Assembly (NCBI RefSeq): GCF_900188025.1
Contig: NZ_FZNO01000010.1
Location: 103,985-167,984, forward strand
Direction of reading: 5' to 3'
Source: Blastococcus mobilis
GTDB taxonomy: Bacteria; Actinomycetota; Actinomycetes; Mycobacteriales; Geodermatophilaceae
DNA: 64,000 nt
Shown piece by piece: positions 7,854-15,833 of this stretch (its first letter is position 1; each line of letters starts with the position of its first letter). The notes beneath the pieces were generated by a model, which searched no databases, was not told the DNA's origin, and saw only the letters and a list, made by a program, of their open reading frames with translations. Made by a program: the position numbers and the translations under genes.

Positions 7854-8254
7854 CCGAGCCCGACCCCCGACTGGGCCTGACCGTCACCCACCGGCGCTAC
7901 GTGCCCTACGCGCACGCCCACTACGGCGGCGCGCTGGTCGACGGCGCCTACACGCTGGGCCTGTTCGGGGACGTCGCCACCGAGGTCGCGATCGTGATGG
8001 ACGGCGACGAGGGGCTGCTCGCCGGCTACTCCGAGGTCCGCTTCCTGGGGCCGGTCCGGGCCGGCGACGTCCTGGAGGCGACCGCCGAGGTGGTCCGCAT
8101 CGGCCGCCGCAGCCGGGAACTCCGCTGCACCGCACGGGTGGCCGCCCGGGCCGAGCCCGAGCGCGGGGCATCCGCCGCGCGGGTCCTGGAGACCCCGGAA
8201 GTCGTGGTCGAGGCGACGGCCACCCTGGTGGTGCCCGGGCCCGGCCCGGCCTGA
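7850..8254 (+). CDS. kal: 3-aminobutyryl-CoA ammonia-lyase
   Basis: Removes ammonia from L-3-aminobutyryl-CoA to give crotonyl-CoA, the last step specific to lysine fermentation. It is a single hotdog-fold domain of 134 residues with the signature RRYVPYAHAHYGGALVDGA near the N-terminus and YSEVRFLGPVRAGD in the middle, as in known Kal proteins. A GGAGG lies 6 nt before the ATG, which overlaps the kamE stop. Its presence implies that a Kce step supplies its substrate, but no kce gene is in the window. Confidence 0.88.
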   Translation: MTEPDPRLGLTVTHRRYVPYAHAHYGGALVDGAYTLGLFGDVATEVAIVMDGDEGLLAGYSEVRFLGPVRAGDVLEATAEVVRIGRRSRELRCTARVAARAEPERGASAARVLETPEVVVEATATLVVPGPGPA

Positions 8255-8276
8255 CTCCGACACTGCAGTCGGCGTA

Positions 8277-8314
8277 ACGATCGGATCACAGTCCCTCTCT
8301 TGATCACCGATCGT
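8277..8314. terminator. Inverted repeat after kal, likely operon terminator
   Basis: Perfect ACGATCGG/CCGATCGT arms separated by 22 bp, with an extra inner ATCA/TGAT pairing. It begins 22 bp after the kal stop. No U-tract follows, so it could also be an operator; position favours termination. Confidence 0.45.
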
Positions 8315-8630
8315 ATCGATCCGGTCGCGAGCCGTTCTTACAGTCGCTGCAGTTCATCCGGGAGCACCGTGACACGCTCCTCCGGACGGATCCGTACGGC
8401 CTCCCGGCCGCGCGGGAGGCGCGCCGCGCCGCCCCGCGCGACCGGGCCGAAGAGGCCTCCGGACCGGCGGAGGACCGACGACCGGCCACCCCGGCGGGGC
8501 CCACTCGGATCCGCGTCATCAGACAACGGTCGAGCCGATCGCCGCCAGCGACCGGCCGTCCGGCCCGGAGATGCAGGTCCCGTGCGGCGCACCCGCCGGC
8601 CGCTGAACCCGGTTGGGGGAAGGACCGCAG
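8315..8630. other. No confident gene; possible relic
   Basis: About 300 bp with open frames on both strands but no recognisable domain. The minus frame ending at TAA 8338 finishes in a protein-like stretch (VRIRPEERVTVLPDEL), which could be the tail of a decayed gene. The upstream half of that frame is low-complexity Arg/Ser/Pro and unconvincing. Confidence 0.3.
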
Positions 8631-8690
8631 AAGGACCCCGTCCTCCCCACCCTTCGCGAGCTCAGGGTGGGACCCGGGACGGGGCCGTAC
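8631..8690 (+). terminator. Hairpin repeat, copy 1 of a dispersed 3'-end family
   Basis: Strong stem-loop at 8636-8684: CCCCGTCC and CCCACCCT pair with AGGGTGGG and GGGACGGGG around a loop containing TCGCGAGCTC. It shares GAAGGACCC, TCCTCCCCACC and a terminal GGGGCCG with the sequences just after the stops of rbpA, gcvP and the BFN gene. Here no intact gene ends immediately upstream. Confidence 0.6.
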
Positions 8691-8841
8691 CGGGGTGGGA
8701 TGCTGGGTCAGGACCGCGGCCGAGGACGCGGCGGTCCGGACCCCGTCCGATCGGCACGGGGCGGCGTCGCGGTTCCCGGTACGCACCGGGAGCCGGAACG
8801 GGTTCCAGGAGGCTGTGCGTGCCGCAGGAGCAGGGCAGCCG

Positions 8842-10458
8842 GTGGCCGGCACGCTGATCCGGCCGGCGCCCCCGGAGACGCATCCACCGAGCGCCCGGGG
8901 GCGCATGCGGTGGCCGTGGCGCACTCTCCTCGCTGCCGCCGGCGGCCTGGTGCTCGTACTGGCGTTCCCCGGCTACGACCTCGTCTGGCTGGCTCCGCTC
9001 GGTCCGGCGGCCCTCGCCCTGGCCGTGCGCGCCCAGCGGCTGCGCTCGGGGCTCTGGCTCGGCCTGGTGTTCGGCCTGGCATTCTTCGTCCCGCTCCTCT
9101 CCTGGACCGGCATCTACGTCGGTCCCGTCCCGTGGCTGGCCCTCGCGGTCTGGGAGGCGGCGCATCTCGCGGTCCTGGGGGGCGCGCTCGCCCTGACGTC
9201 CGGCCTGCGGCTCTGGCCGGTCTGGGGGGCGGCGCTCTGGGTGGCCGACGAGGCTCTCCGCGGCCGATTCGTGCTCGGCGGCTTCCCCTGGGGGCGACTG
9301 GGCTTCAGCCAGACCGAGGGCCCGCTCCTGGCGCTGGCCGCCTACGGCGGGGTCCCGCTGGTCAGCTTCGCGGTAGCCCTCACCGGGACGCTGCTGGCCG
9401 CTGCCGCCCTCGCCCTGGGCCGTCTGTGGCGCCCGGTGGCGGGGCAGCGGCGCACGGCGGCCCGCACGGCCGCGCTCGCGCTCGCCGGAGTGATCGCCGT
9501 CCCCCTGGTGGGAGCCCTGGCCTGGCTGCCGCTGCCCGGGCCGTCGCTCACCGAGGGCGGGCCCACGGCGACCGTCGCGGTCATCCAGGGCGACGTGCCC
9601 CGCGCCGGCCTGGACTTCAACGCCCAGCGCCGTGCGGTGCTCGACAACCACGTCCAGCGGACCCTCGAGCTCGCCGAACAGGTCGCCGCGGGGGAGCGGC
9701 CCCGGCCCGACGTGGTGATCTGGCCGGAGAACAGCTCGGACATCGACCCGTACACCAACGCCGACGCCGCCCGGCAGATCGACCGGGCCGCGACCGCGAT
9801 CGATGCCCCGATCCTGGTCGGGGCGATCGTGCAGGGGCCGGGACGGTTCATCAGCAACACCGCGATCGTCTGGGACCCGGCGAACGGTCCGGGGGACACC
9901 TACGTCAAGCGGCACCCGGTGCCGTTCGGGGAGTACGTGCCCGCGCGCTCCTTCTTCCGCCTCTTCAGCAGCCAGGTCGACCGGGTGCACGACCAGCGGG
10001 CCGGCGACGAGGTCGGGGTCCTCGATATCGGGGGCGTCCGGCTGGGCGACCTCATCTGCTTCGAGGTCGTCTACGACGGGCTGGTGGGCGACGTCGTCGA
10101 CGGCGGCGCCGGGATGATCGTCGTCCAGACCAACAACGCCACCTTCGGGTACACCGACGAGAGCGCCCAGCAGCTGGCGATGAGCCGGCTGCGGGCGGTG
10201 GAGTTCGGCCGGTCGGTCGTCGTCGCGGCCACGAGCGGCATCTCGGCGATCGTCGCCCCCGACGGGTCGATCCAGCGGTCCTCGGAGCTGTTCACCCCCG
10301 CGGTCTTCGTGGAGGAGATCGCCCAGCGGGACTCGACGACCGTGGCGCAGCGCCTCGGGGCGGCTCCGGAGTGGGTGCTCTCCGCCGTCGGCGCCGCGGC
10401 AGTGGTCGCCGCCGCCCGCCCGGGGCTGCTCGGCCGGCGAGGCAAGGGCGGGGCATGA
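8842..10458 (+). CDS. lnt: Apolipoprotein N-acyltransferase
   Basis: Integral membrane enzyme that adds the third acyl chain to lipoproteins. The N-terminal half has about six membrane segments beginning around MRWPWRTLLAAAGGLVLVLA; the C-terminal half is a nitrilase domain with all three catalytic positions: Glu in IWPENSSDID, Lys in YVKRHPVPFGEY, Cys in LICFEVVYDG. The start is uncertain: GTG 8842 has AGGAG 11 nt upstream, while ATG 8905 matches the usual family start. The stop overlaps the next gene (ATGA). Lnt next to a dolichyl/polyprenyl mannosyltransferase is a known actinobacterial pairing (separate or fused as in mycobacterial Ppm1). Confidence 0.88.
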   Translation: MAGTLIRPAPPETHPPSARGRMRWPWRTLLAAAGGLVLVLAFPGYDLVWLAPLGPAALALAVRAQRLRSGLWLGLVFGLAFFVPLLSWTGIYVGPVPWLALAVWEAAHLAVLGGALALTSGLRLWPVWGAALWVADEALRGRFVLGGFPWGRLGFSQTEGPLLALAAYGGVPLVSFAVALTGTLLAAAALALGRLWRPVAGQRRTAARTAALALAGVIAVPLVGALAWLPLPGPSLTEGGPTATVAVIQGDVPRAGLDFNAQRRAVLDNHVQRTLELAEQVAAGERPRPDVVIWPENSSDIDPYTNADAARQIDRAATAIDAPILVGAIVQGPGRFISNTAIVWDPANGPGDTYVKRHPVPFGEYVPARSFFRLFSSQVDRVHDQRAGDEVGVLDIGGVRLGDLICFEVVYDGLVGDVVDGGAGMIVVQTNNATFGYTDESAQQLAMSRLRAVEFGRSVVVAATSGISAIVAPDGSIQRSSELFTPAVFVEEIAQRDSTTVAQRLGAAPEWVLSAVGAAAVVAAARPGLLGRRGKGGA

Positions 10459-11240
10459 TCGGCCGCGTGCTGGTCGTCGTCCCCACCTACAACGAGGTCG
10501 AGAACCTGGAGCCGATCCTCGAGCGGCTGCACGCCAGCGTGCCGGGGGCGCACGCCCTGGTCGTCGACGACGGCTCGCCCGACGGCACCGGCGAGCTGGC
10601 CGAGAAGCTGGCCGCGCGCGACGAGCGGGTCCACGTGCTGCGCCGCAGCGCCAAGCTGGGCCTCGGCCAGGCCTACGTCGCCGGGTTCCGGTGGGCGCGG
10701 GAACGCGGTTACGACGTCCTCGTGGAGATGGACGCCGACGGCTCGCACGCCCCCGAGCAGCTGCCCGACCTGCTGGCCGCCCTCGGTACGGCGGACCTGG
10801 TGCTCGGTTCCCGGTACGTCGCCGGGGGAGCGGTGACGGACTGGCCGGTCCACCGCCTGCTGCTCTCCCGGGCGGGCAACCGGTTCACCCGCTGGGCGCT
10901 GCGCCTGCCCCTCACCGATGCCACGGGCGGCTTCCGGGCGGCCCGGGCCGAGCTGATCGACCGGCTGCCCTTCGACGACGTGGCCAGCCAGGGGTACTGC
11001 TTCCAGGTCGACTGGGCCTGGCGGGCGGTGCGAGCCGGAGCCGTTGTGGCGGAGGTGCCGATCACCTTCACCGAACGGGCGTTCGGCAGGAGCAAGATGA
11101 GCGGCTCGATCGTTAGGGAGGCATTGGTACGGGTCACCGTGTGGGGCCTGCAGGACCGGTTGGCCGATTGGCTGCCGTGCCGCGTGCGCCGGCCCGTGCC
11201 CGCACGGGCCGGGCGGAGAGGGGCAGGGCATCGTGAGTGA
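10455..11240 (+). CDS. ppm1: Polyprenol monophosphomannose synthase (GT2)
   Basis: Transfers mannose from GDP-mannose to polyprenyl phosphate, the donor for lipoglycan and protein mannosylation. The 261-residue GT-A fold protein shows VVVPTYNEVENLEPIL at the N-terminus, a VVDDGSPDGTG motif and the catalytic DADGSHAPEQ. No C-terminal membrane domain is present, so it probably relies on the neighbouring Lnt-type membrane protein, as described for split Ppm1 systems. ATG overlaps the lnt stop; its end overlaps fxsA. Confidence 0.88.
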   Translation: MIGRVLVVVPTYNEVENLEPILERLHASVPGAHALVVDDGSPDGTGELAEKLAARDERVHVLRRSAKLGLGQAYVAGFRWARERGYDVLVEMDADGSHAPEQLPDLLAALGTADLVLGSRYVAGGAVTDWPVHRLLLSRAGNRFTRWALRLPLTDATGGFRAARAELIDRLPFDDVASQGYCFQVDWAWRAVRAGAVVAEVPITFTERAFGRSKMSGSIVREALVRVTVWGLQDRLADWLPCRVRRPVPARAGRRGAGHRE

Positions 11241-11772
11241 CACCGTGGGACGGCGGGTGCGTCTGGTCGCCGGGTTGCTGGTCCTGGCCGAACTCGTCGT
11301 CTACGTCCTCGTGGCGCAGTGGATCGGCGTCGGCTGGACCATCCTCGCCACGCTGGCCACGAGCGCCCTCGGCTGGGTCCTGCTCGCCCGCCAGGGCACG
11401 AAGGCGCTGGCCGACCTGCGCGAGCGCGCCCGCACCCGCCGATCGCCCGGCGCCGAACTGGGCAACGCCGGGCTGGTCGCGGCCGGCGGTCTGCTCATGA
11501 TGCTGCCTGGCTTCATCGGCGACCTGGTCGGCCTGCTGTGCCTGCTGCCCGGCACCCGGAACCTGGTGCGCGGCGCGCTGACCCGGCTCGTGCTCGCGCG
11601 GCTCCCGGTAGGGCTGCGCCCGCCGGTGCGGGTCGAGAGCGTGCGGACCGCCGAGGTGCCCCGCAGCGGCGACGTCCGCACCGAGGGCTCGGGCAGTTCG
11701 CGGCTGGTGATCGAGGGCTCCGTGGTCGAGGGGGAGGCCGTGCGCGGCCCGGACGGCGGACCGCTCTCCTAG
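11233..11772 (+). CDS. fxsA: FxsA family membrane protein
   Basis: Small membrane protein of 179 residues. Two hydrophobic segments near residues 9-50 are followed by a charged loop, a glycine-rich third segment (AGGLLMMLPGFIGDLVGLLCL) and a polar tail, the FxsA pattern. In E. coli FxsA affects exclusion of phage T7; no such function can be assumed here. GTG start lies 5 codons inside the end of ppm1. It converges with the next gene, overlapping it by 4 nt at the stop codons. Confidence 0.82.
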   Translation: MSDTVGRRVRLVAGLLVLAELVVYVLVAQWIGVGWTILATLATSALGWVLLARQGTKALADLRERARTRRSPGAELGNAGLVAAGGLLMMLPGFIGDLVGLLCLLPGTRNLVRGALTRLVLARLPVGLRPPVRVESVRTAEVPRSGDVRTEGSGSSRLVIEGSVVEGEAVRGPDGGPLS

Positions 11773-12326
11773 CGGAGCACGCGGAACCGCAGGGTCGTCC
11801 GCACCCCCTCCTCGTCGACGCCGAGCTTCGCCAGGCGCACGGCGCCGGGAGGAAGGCCGTCGAACAGCCGTCGGCCTTCTCCCAGCAGGACCGGCATGAC
11901 GTCGACCCGCAGCTCGTCGACCAGCCCGGCGGCCAGCAGCTGCCGGTTCAGGTCCGCTCCGCCGAGGACGGTCACCGCCTTGTCACCGGCCAGCTCGGCC
12001 GCCCGACGGACGGCGGCCTCGATCCCCTCGGCCACGAAGGTGAAGAACAGCCGGTCGTTGCGCTTCGGCTGCCGCTCCGGGGACCGATGGGTCACAACCA
12101 CGATCGGCACCTGGAACTCGTAGCCGTCGGCGTACACGTCGGGGTCAGGAGCCATGTCGAAGAAGCGCCGTCCCATGAGGGCGGCGCCCGTCTCGGCCTG
12201 GGCCGCCTTCATGTACGCAGAGTCTTGGAGATCGTCGACGTCGGCGTAGAGGGCCGAGATGCTCCCGTTCGCGTCCTCGAAGAACCCGTCCAGGGAGACG
12301 GTCATCCCGCCGATCACATGTGTCAT
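11769..12326 (-). CDS. Dihydrofolate reductase/RibD C-terminal family protein
   Basis: A 185-residue reductase-like protein: a strand with GMTVSLDGFFED, a central ALMGRRFFD, then VTVLGGADLNRQLLAAGLVDEL, the pattern of the RibD C-terminal superfamily often annotated as dihydrofolate reductase family. Substrate unknown; real folate reduction is doubtful. The start at ATG 12326 is chosen because the domain begins directly there; an upstream in-frame ATG (12359) would add 11 unstructured residues. Confidence 0.85.
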   Translation of the reverse strand: MTHVIGGMTVSLDGFFEDANGSISALYADVDDLQDSAYMKAAQAETGAALMGRRFFDMAPDPDVYADGYEFQVPIVVVTHRSPERQPKRNDRLFFTFVAEGIEAAVRRAAELAGDKAVTVLGGADLNRQLLAAGLVDELRVDVMPVLLGEGRRLFDGLPPGAVRLAKLGVDEEGVRTTLRFRVLR

Positions 12327-12424
12327 GCCGGTAGGACCCCGGGGGACCGGTGACCTCATCGCGGACGCAGAACGGCCCCGGTGAATCTCTCCACCGGGGC
12401 CGTCAGCACGACGCTGGAACGGCT

Positions 12425-12479
12425 CGCCTCCGGGGGCCGCCGCGAGCTCGCGAGCGGTGGGGAGGAGGCGGGTCCTTCG
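12425..12479 (-). terminator. rbpA terminator, copy 2 of the dispersed hairpin repeat
   Basis: Begins right after the rbpA stop on the minus strand with GAAGGACCC then TCCTCCCCACC, as in copy 1. The hairpin is 12425-12470 with CGCCTCC/GGAGGCG arms and an inner CTCGCGAGCTCG. No U-tract. Confidence 0.6.
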
Positions 12480-12824
12480 TCAGCTGGCGCGGGTCCGCCG
12501 GCCGCGCAGCACGTCGAGGCGCTCGGCGAGGACCTCTTCCAGGTCCTCCACGGAACGACGCTCGAGCAGCATGTCCCAGTGGGTGCGCGGGGGCTTGACC
12601 TTCTTGGGAGCCGGCTCGGCGCCGCCGACCAGCTTGGCGGCGGATCCGTCGAACTTGCACTCCCAGGTGTCGGGAAGCTCGGCGTCGTCGGCGAACGGCA
12701 CCGTGAACAGGTGACCCGACGGGCACCGGTACTCGGCGTACTGCCGGTCGATCGGCGCCGTGTTCCGCTCGGTCTCGTAGCTGACGCTGCCCAATCGGCT
12801 GCCGCGCAGGGAACGCTCGCCCAT
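12480..12824 (-). CDS. rbpA: RNA polymerase-binding protein RbpA
   Basis: Actinobacterial transcription factor that binds RNA polymerase and the principal sigma factor and stabilises open promoter complexes. The 114-residue length is normal. Seen: the N-terminal GSRLGSVSYETE, the core YRCPSGHLFTVPFADDAELP, the WECKFDG segment, and the C-terminal THWDMLLERRSVEDLEEVL sigma-interaction helix. A SigR-type promoter lies ~90 bp upstream (12915-12940), matching the thiol-stress control known for Streptomyces rbpA. Confidence 0.95.
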   Translation of the reverse strand: MGERSLRGSRLGSVSYETERNTAPIDRQYAEYRCPSGHLFTVPFADDAELPDTWECKFDGSAAKLVGGAEPAPKKVKPPRTHWDMLLERRSVEDLEEVLAERLDVLRGRRTRAS

Positions 12825-12914
12825 GGCACACCGTCCTCTCGCTCGTGGTGTCGGTCGCGACTCGATATCCCGGCGACGAGGGCTTACCCACGATGCAGGG
12901 GAGTCACAGAGATG

Positions 12915-12940
12915 AACGACAGAAATCGCGGAAGGATTCC
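12915..12940 (-). promoter_or_regulatory. SigR/ECF-type promoter of rbpA
   Basis: On the minus strand GGAAT (12936-12940) is followed after exactly 18 bp by GTT (12915-12917), the SigR consensus GGAAT-N18-GTT. It would give a leader of about 85 nt. Streptomyces coelicolor rbpA is a known SigR target; sigR itself is not in the window. Confidence 0.7.
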
Positions 12941-13016
12941 GTCGAATCGGTGGTCCATCATCGCATGGGGTCGGTTCCGGGCCGCCACTGCCCCCCGGAG
13001 GGGTGACCCGACCGCC

Positions 13017-13850
13017 TCAGGACAGGACCAGTTGCCCCGGCCCGGCCGCGGTGGGGCCCAGCTCCCCCTGGACGTAGTGCCGTCGGCAGAGCACCTGGTA
13101 GCGGACGGCGGGGGAGGCCGACACGGTGGCGGAGTGGTCTGCGGTGGCGGAGTGGTCTGCGGTGGCGGAGTGGTCTGCGGTGGCTGAGTGGTCTGCGGTG
13201 GCGGAGTCGGCCGCCACCGTGTCGGCCACCACGACCGTCTCACCCGAGCGCACCATCGCCCCGTCCACCACCCGCGCGTTCAGGAGCCCGGGGAGCCCGC
13301 ACCAGCACAGGACCTCGACCTGCACCCGCTGCACGTCGTCGGCGAGCTCCAGGAGGCGCTGGGTGCCGGGGAAGAGCCGGGTCCGGAAGTCGGTGGTCAG
13401 GCCGAACGCGTAGACGTCGACGTGCCACTGGTCCACGAGCTCGGCGAGCTGGTCCACCTGCACCCCGGTCAGGAACTGTGCCTCGTCGACGATCAGGTAG
13501 TCCACGCGGCGCCCGGCGGCCCAGCGCTCGCGTACCAGCAGCCGGAGGTCGGTGCCGTCGTCGATCTCGGTCGCCTCGCGCGAGAGCCCGACCCGGGAGC
13601 TGATCTGCGGGGCGGAGGACCGCTCTCCCTGGGTGACCAGCAGCCCGTGGCGGCCCTGCCGGCTGTGGTTGTGGTTGACCTGGAGCGCCAGCGTGGACTT
13701 CCCGCAGTCCATCGGCCCGTGGAAGAACCGCAGGTGAGCCGGCGCCGGGTGCCGGCGCCGGTCCCCGGAGGCCGGCACGGACGACAGGTCGGGCAGGACG
13801 GGGGAGAGGGCGGTGCCGTCGGGGACAGGCTCCGCGACATCGAGGGTCAC
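13017..13850 (-). CDS. tdk: Thymidine kinase with internal repeat insertion
   Basis: Type II thymidine kinase (salvage of thymidine to dTMP), 277 residues. Walker A is GPMDCGKST (45-53), Walker B VDEAQF (121-126). Zinc ligands fit Cys182/Cys184 (LCWCG) and Cys255/His258 (LCRRHY). Residues ~216-242 between the two zinc half-sites consist of a six-residue repeat (SATADH) from an 18-bp tandem repeat, an insertion in a zinc-domain loop not normal for the family. The N-terminal ~40 residues are also extra. GTG start overlaps the stop of the upstream transporter gene (GTGA). Confidence 0.9.
   Translation of the reverse strand: MTLDVAEPVPDGTALSPVLPDLSSVPASGDRRRHPAPAHLRFFHGPMDCGKSTLALQVNHNHSRQGRHGLLVTQGERSSAPQISSRVGLSREATEIDDGTDLRLLVRERWAAGRRVDYLIVDEAQFLTGVQVDQLAELVDQWHVDVYAFGLTTDFRTRLFPGTQRLLELADDVQRVQVEVLCWCGLPGLLNARVVDGAMVRSGETVVVADTVAADSATADHSATADHSATADHSATADHSATVSASPAVRYQVLCRRHYVQGELGPTAAGPGQLVLS
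13123..13212. repeat. 18-bp tandem repeat inside tdk
   Basis: Four copies of an 18-bp unit (GCGGTGGCGGAGTGGTCT on the plus strand, with single substitutions in copies 1 and 4), then a fifth partial copy. Length is a multiple of 3, so frame is kept. Copy number could vary between strains. Confidence 0.9.
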
Positions 13851-15226
13851 ACACGCTCCGGTGGGGTGTTGCCGGCCTCGACGATCGCCTGGCGCATGTT
13901 CAGCTTCGCCAGCAGGAACCCGCCGGCGACGAAGAAGAACACCAGACTGAAGATCGCGTTCCGGTAGGAGCCGCTCAGGTCGTAGGTCAGGGCGAACAGG
14001 AACGGTCCCAGCCAGGAGGTGCCGCGGTCGCTGATCTCGTAGAAGCCGAAGTACTCGGCCTCCTTGCCCGGCGGGATGAGCTGGCTGAACAGCGACCGGG
14101 AGAGCGCCTGCGTGCCGCCCATGACGAAGCCGATGACCACGGCCAGGCAGTAGAACTGGACGGCGGCACCGGCCTGCAGGAAGTACGCGGCGACCAGGAC
14201 GCCGGTCCAGACGACCAGGGCCCCGAGCACCGTGCGCTTGGCGCCGATGCGGGCGGCGATGCGGCCCAGGGCCAGCGCGCCGAAGAAGGCCACGACCTGC
14301 ACGAGGAGGATCGCCGATACCAGCGTGGTCTGCGAGAGCTCCAGTTCCTCGCCGCCGTACTGCGCCGAGACCGCGATGATCGTCTGCACGCCGTCGTTGA
14401 ACAGCAGGTAGGCGCCCAGGAACCACAGCGTCAGCGGGTAGCGGCGCAGGTCCTTCAGCGTCGCGCCGAGCTGCCTGAAGCCGCCGGAGAGCGCGCCGGC
14501 CGACCGCCCCGCAGGCACGACGTGCCGGGGCGCACGGTTGCGCAGCAGCGTCACGCTCACGACGGTGAACCCGGCCCACCAGATGCCGGCCGAGGCCAGG
14601 CAGATGCGCACGGCGTCGCCCTCGCTGACGCCGAGGCTGTCGTGCATCGTGAACAGGGCCAGGCTGGCCGCCAGCAGCACCGCGCCACCCAGGTAGCCGA
14701 AGGCCCAGCCCCGGCTCGACACGGCGTCCCGCTCGTCCGGGCCGGCCAGGTCGGGCAGCCAGGAGTAGTAGACGACGGTCGCGGCCCCGAAGCAGAGGTT
14801 GGCCACGATGTAGAGCCCCGCGCCGAGCATGTACCGCTCGTCCGCGACGAAGAACAGCGCCATGGTGCACAGCGAGCCCAGCGTGGCGAAGCCCGCCAGC
14901 AGCTGCCGCTTGTGCCCGGTCCGGTCGGCGACCGCCCCGGTCAGCGGCAGCACGAGCACCTGCAGGATCACCGACGCCGAGACGACGTAGCCGAAGAACG
15001 CCCCGGCGGAGATCCCGATGCCGAGCGGGAAGATACGCCCCTCGGCGTCGGCCGCGGACTCGGCGATCGACGTCAGGTAGGGGGCGAGGAAGACGGTCGT
15101 CACCGAGGTGTTGAAGACTGACATGGCCCAGTCGTAGGAGTACCAGCCGAAGCGTTCTCGCTTCAGGGCCCGGTCGATGGGCTGATCGACGGGCCCTGTT
15201 CCGGCGGCCGGTGGCGCGGTGGTCAC
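13847..15226 (-). CDS. UMF1/Atg22-like MFS transporter
   Basis: A 459-residue membrane protein with about twelve hydrophobic segments. The WYSYDWAMSVFNTSVTTVF opening and VLVLPLTGAVADRTGHKRQ loop place it with the UMF1 (Atg22-like) branch of the major facilitator superfamily. Substrate is unknown. The start at GTG 15226 directly precedes the family-like N-terminus; the frame is open upstream but codes only low-complexity sequence there. It overlaps tdk by 4 nt. Confidence 0.83.
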   Translation of the reverse strand: MTTAPPAAGTGPVDQPIDRALKRERFGWYSYDWAMSVFNTSVTTVFLAPYLTSIAESAADAEGRIFPLGIGISAGAFFGYVVSASVILQVLVLPLTGAVADRTGHKRQLLAGFATLGSLCTMALFFVADERYMLGAGLYIVANLCFGAATVVYYSWLPDLAGPDERDAVSSRGWAFGYLGGAVLLAASLALFTMHDSLGVSEGDAVRICLASAGIWWAGFTVVSVTLLRNRAPRHVVPAGRSAGALSGGFRQLGATLKDLRRYPLTLWFLGAYLLFNDGVQTIIAVSAQYGGEELELSQTTLVSAILLVQVVAFFGALALGRIAARIGAKRTVLGALVVWTGVLVAAYFLQAGAAVQFYCLAVVIGFVMGGTQALSRSLFSQLIPPGKEAEYFGFYEISDRGTSWLGPFLFALTYDLSGSYRNAIFSLVFFFVAGGFLLAKLNMRQAIVEAGNTPPERV

Positions 15227-15326
15227 GGCCGCAGGTTTCCAGCCGCGGGACGGCGGGTCCAGCACCGCAGCGCGCAGCGTCGTCCATGTCCGCCGTCCGG
15301 GGACATCGACCGGTCCCGGGGAGCCG

Positions 15327-15833
15327 TCACGGGACGTCGTCCGGGACGACGCCACCGGGGAAGGCGGCCACTGCCGTCGTCGGCCGGGTGGGGTCCACGA
15401 AGGACGGCGGCTCCGGCTCGTCGGCTCGCAAGCGGGCCAGGCCGCGGGTGATCGCGGCCGCGGCCAGGTACCGCGCGCGATTGGCATCGCCGACGCGCCC
15501 CATCCGCAGGTCGTCCAGCCGCACCGGCGGGCCGGCGCGCACCTCGAGGACCGGACGGCGCAGGACGGCGCGGACGGCGGTGCGCAGCTTGCTCCGGTCG
15601 TTGCCGTGCTGGAGGACCTCGTGGGCGCCCCACTGGCTGACCGGGATGACCGGCACCCCCAGCCCCAGCGCGAGCCGGGCCATGCCGGTGCGTCCCCGCT
15701 CAGGCCATCCGTCGGGCGTCAGGCCCACCCGGCCCTCCGGATAGGCGACCACGTGCCCGCCGGAGACCAGCGCGACCTCGGTGACGCGGACGGCGTGGCG
15801 CACCCGTTCCCCGTAGGTCAGCGGGGTGCCCAC
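15327..15833 (-). pseudogene. Truncated PlsC-family acyltransferase
   Basis: 168 residues that start just before the third acyltransferase block: HVVAYPEGRVGLTPDGW, then RLALGLGVPVIPVSQWGAHEV. The catalytic HX4D block and the N-terminal ~80 residues expected in PlsC are absent; directly upstream is the end of the glycerophosphodiesterase gene, overlapping by 16 bp. Without His and Asp it should be inactive. It is read as a 5'-deleted gene, although an expressed remnant cannot be excluded. Confidence 0.6.

Noticed and set aside
8304..8924. 206-codon minus-strand frame before lnt
   Set aside because: Ser/Arg/Pro-rich without a domain and overlapping the lnt start; only its neighbourhood is noted as a possible relic.
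13123..13212. CRISPR or phage repeat in tdk
   Set aside because: Contiguous 18-bp units without spacers inside a coding frame.
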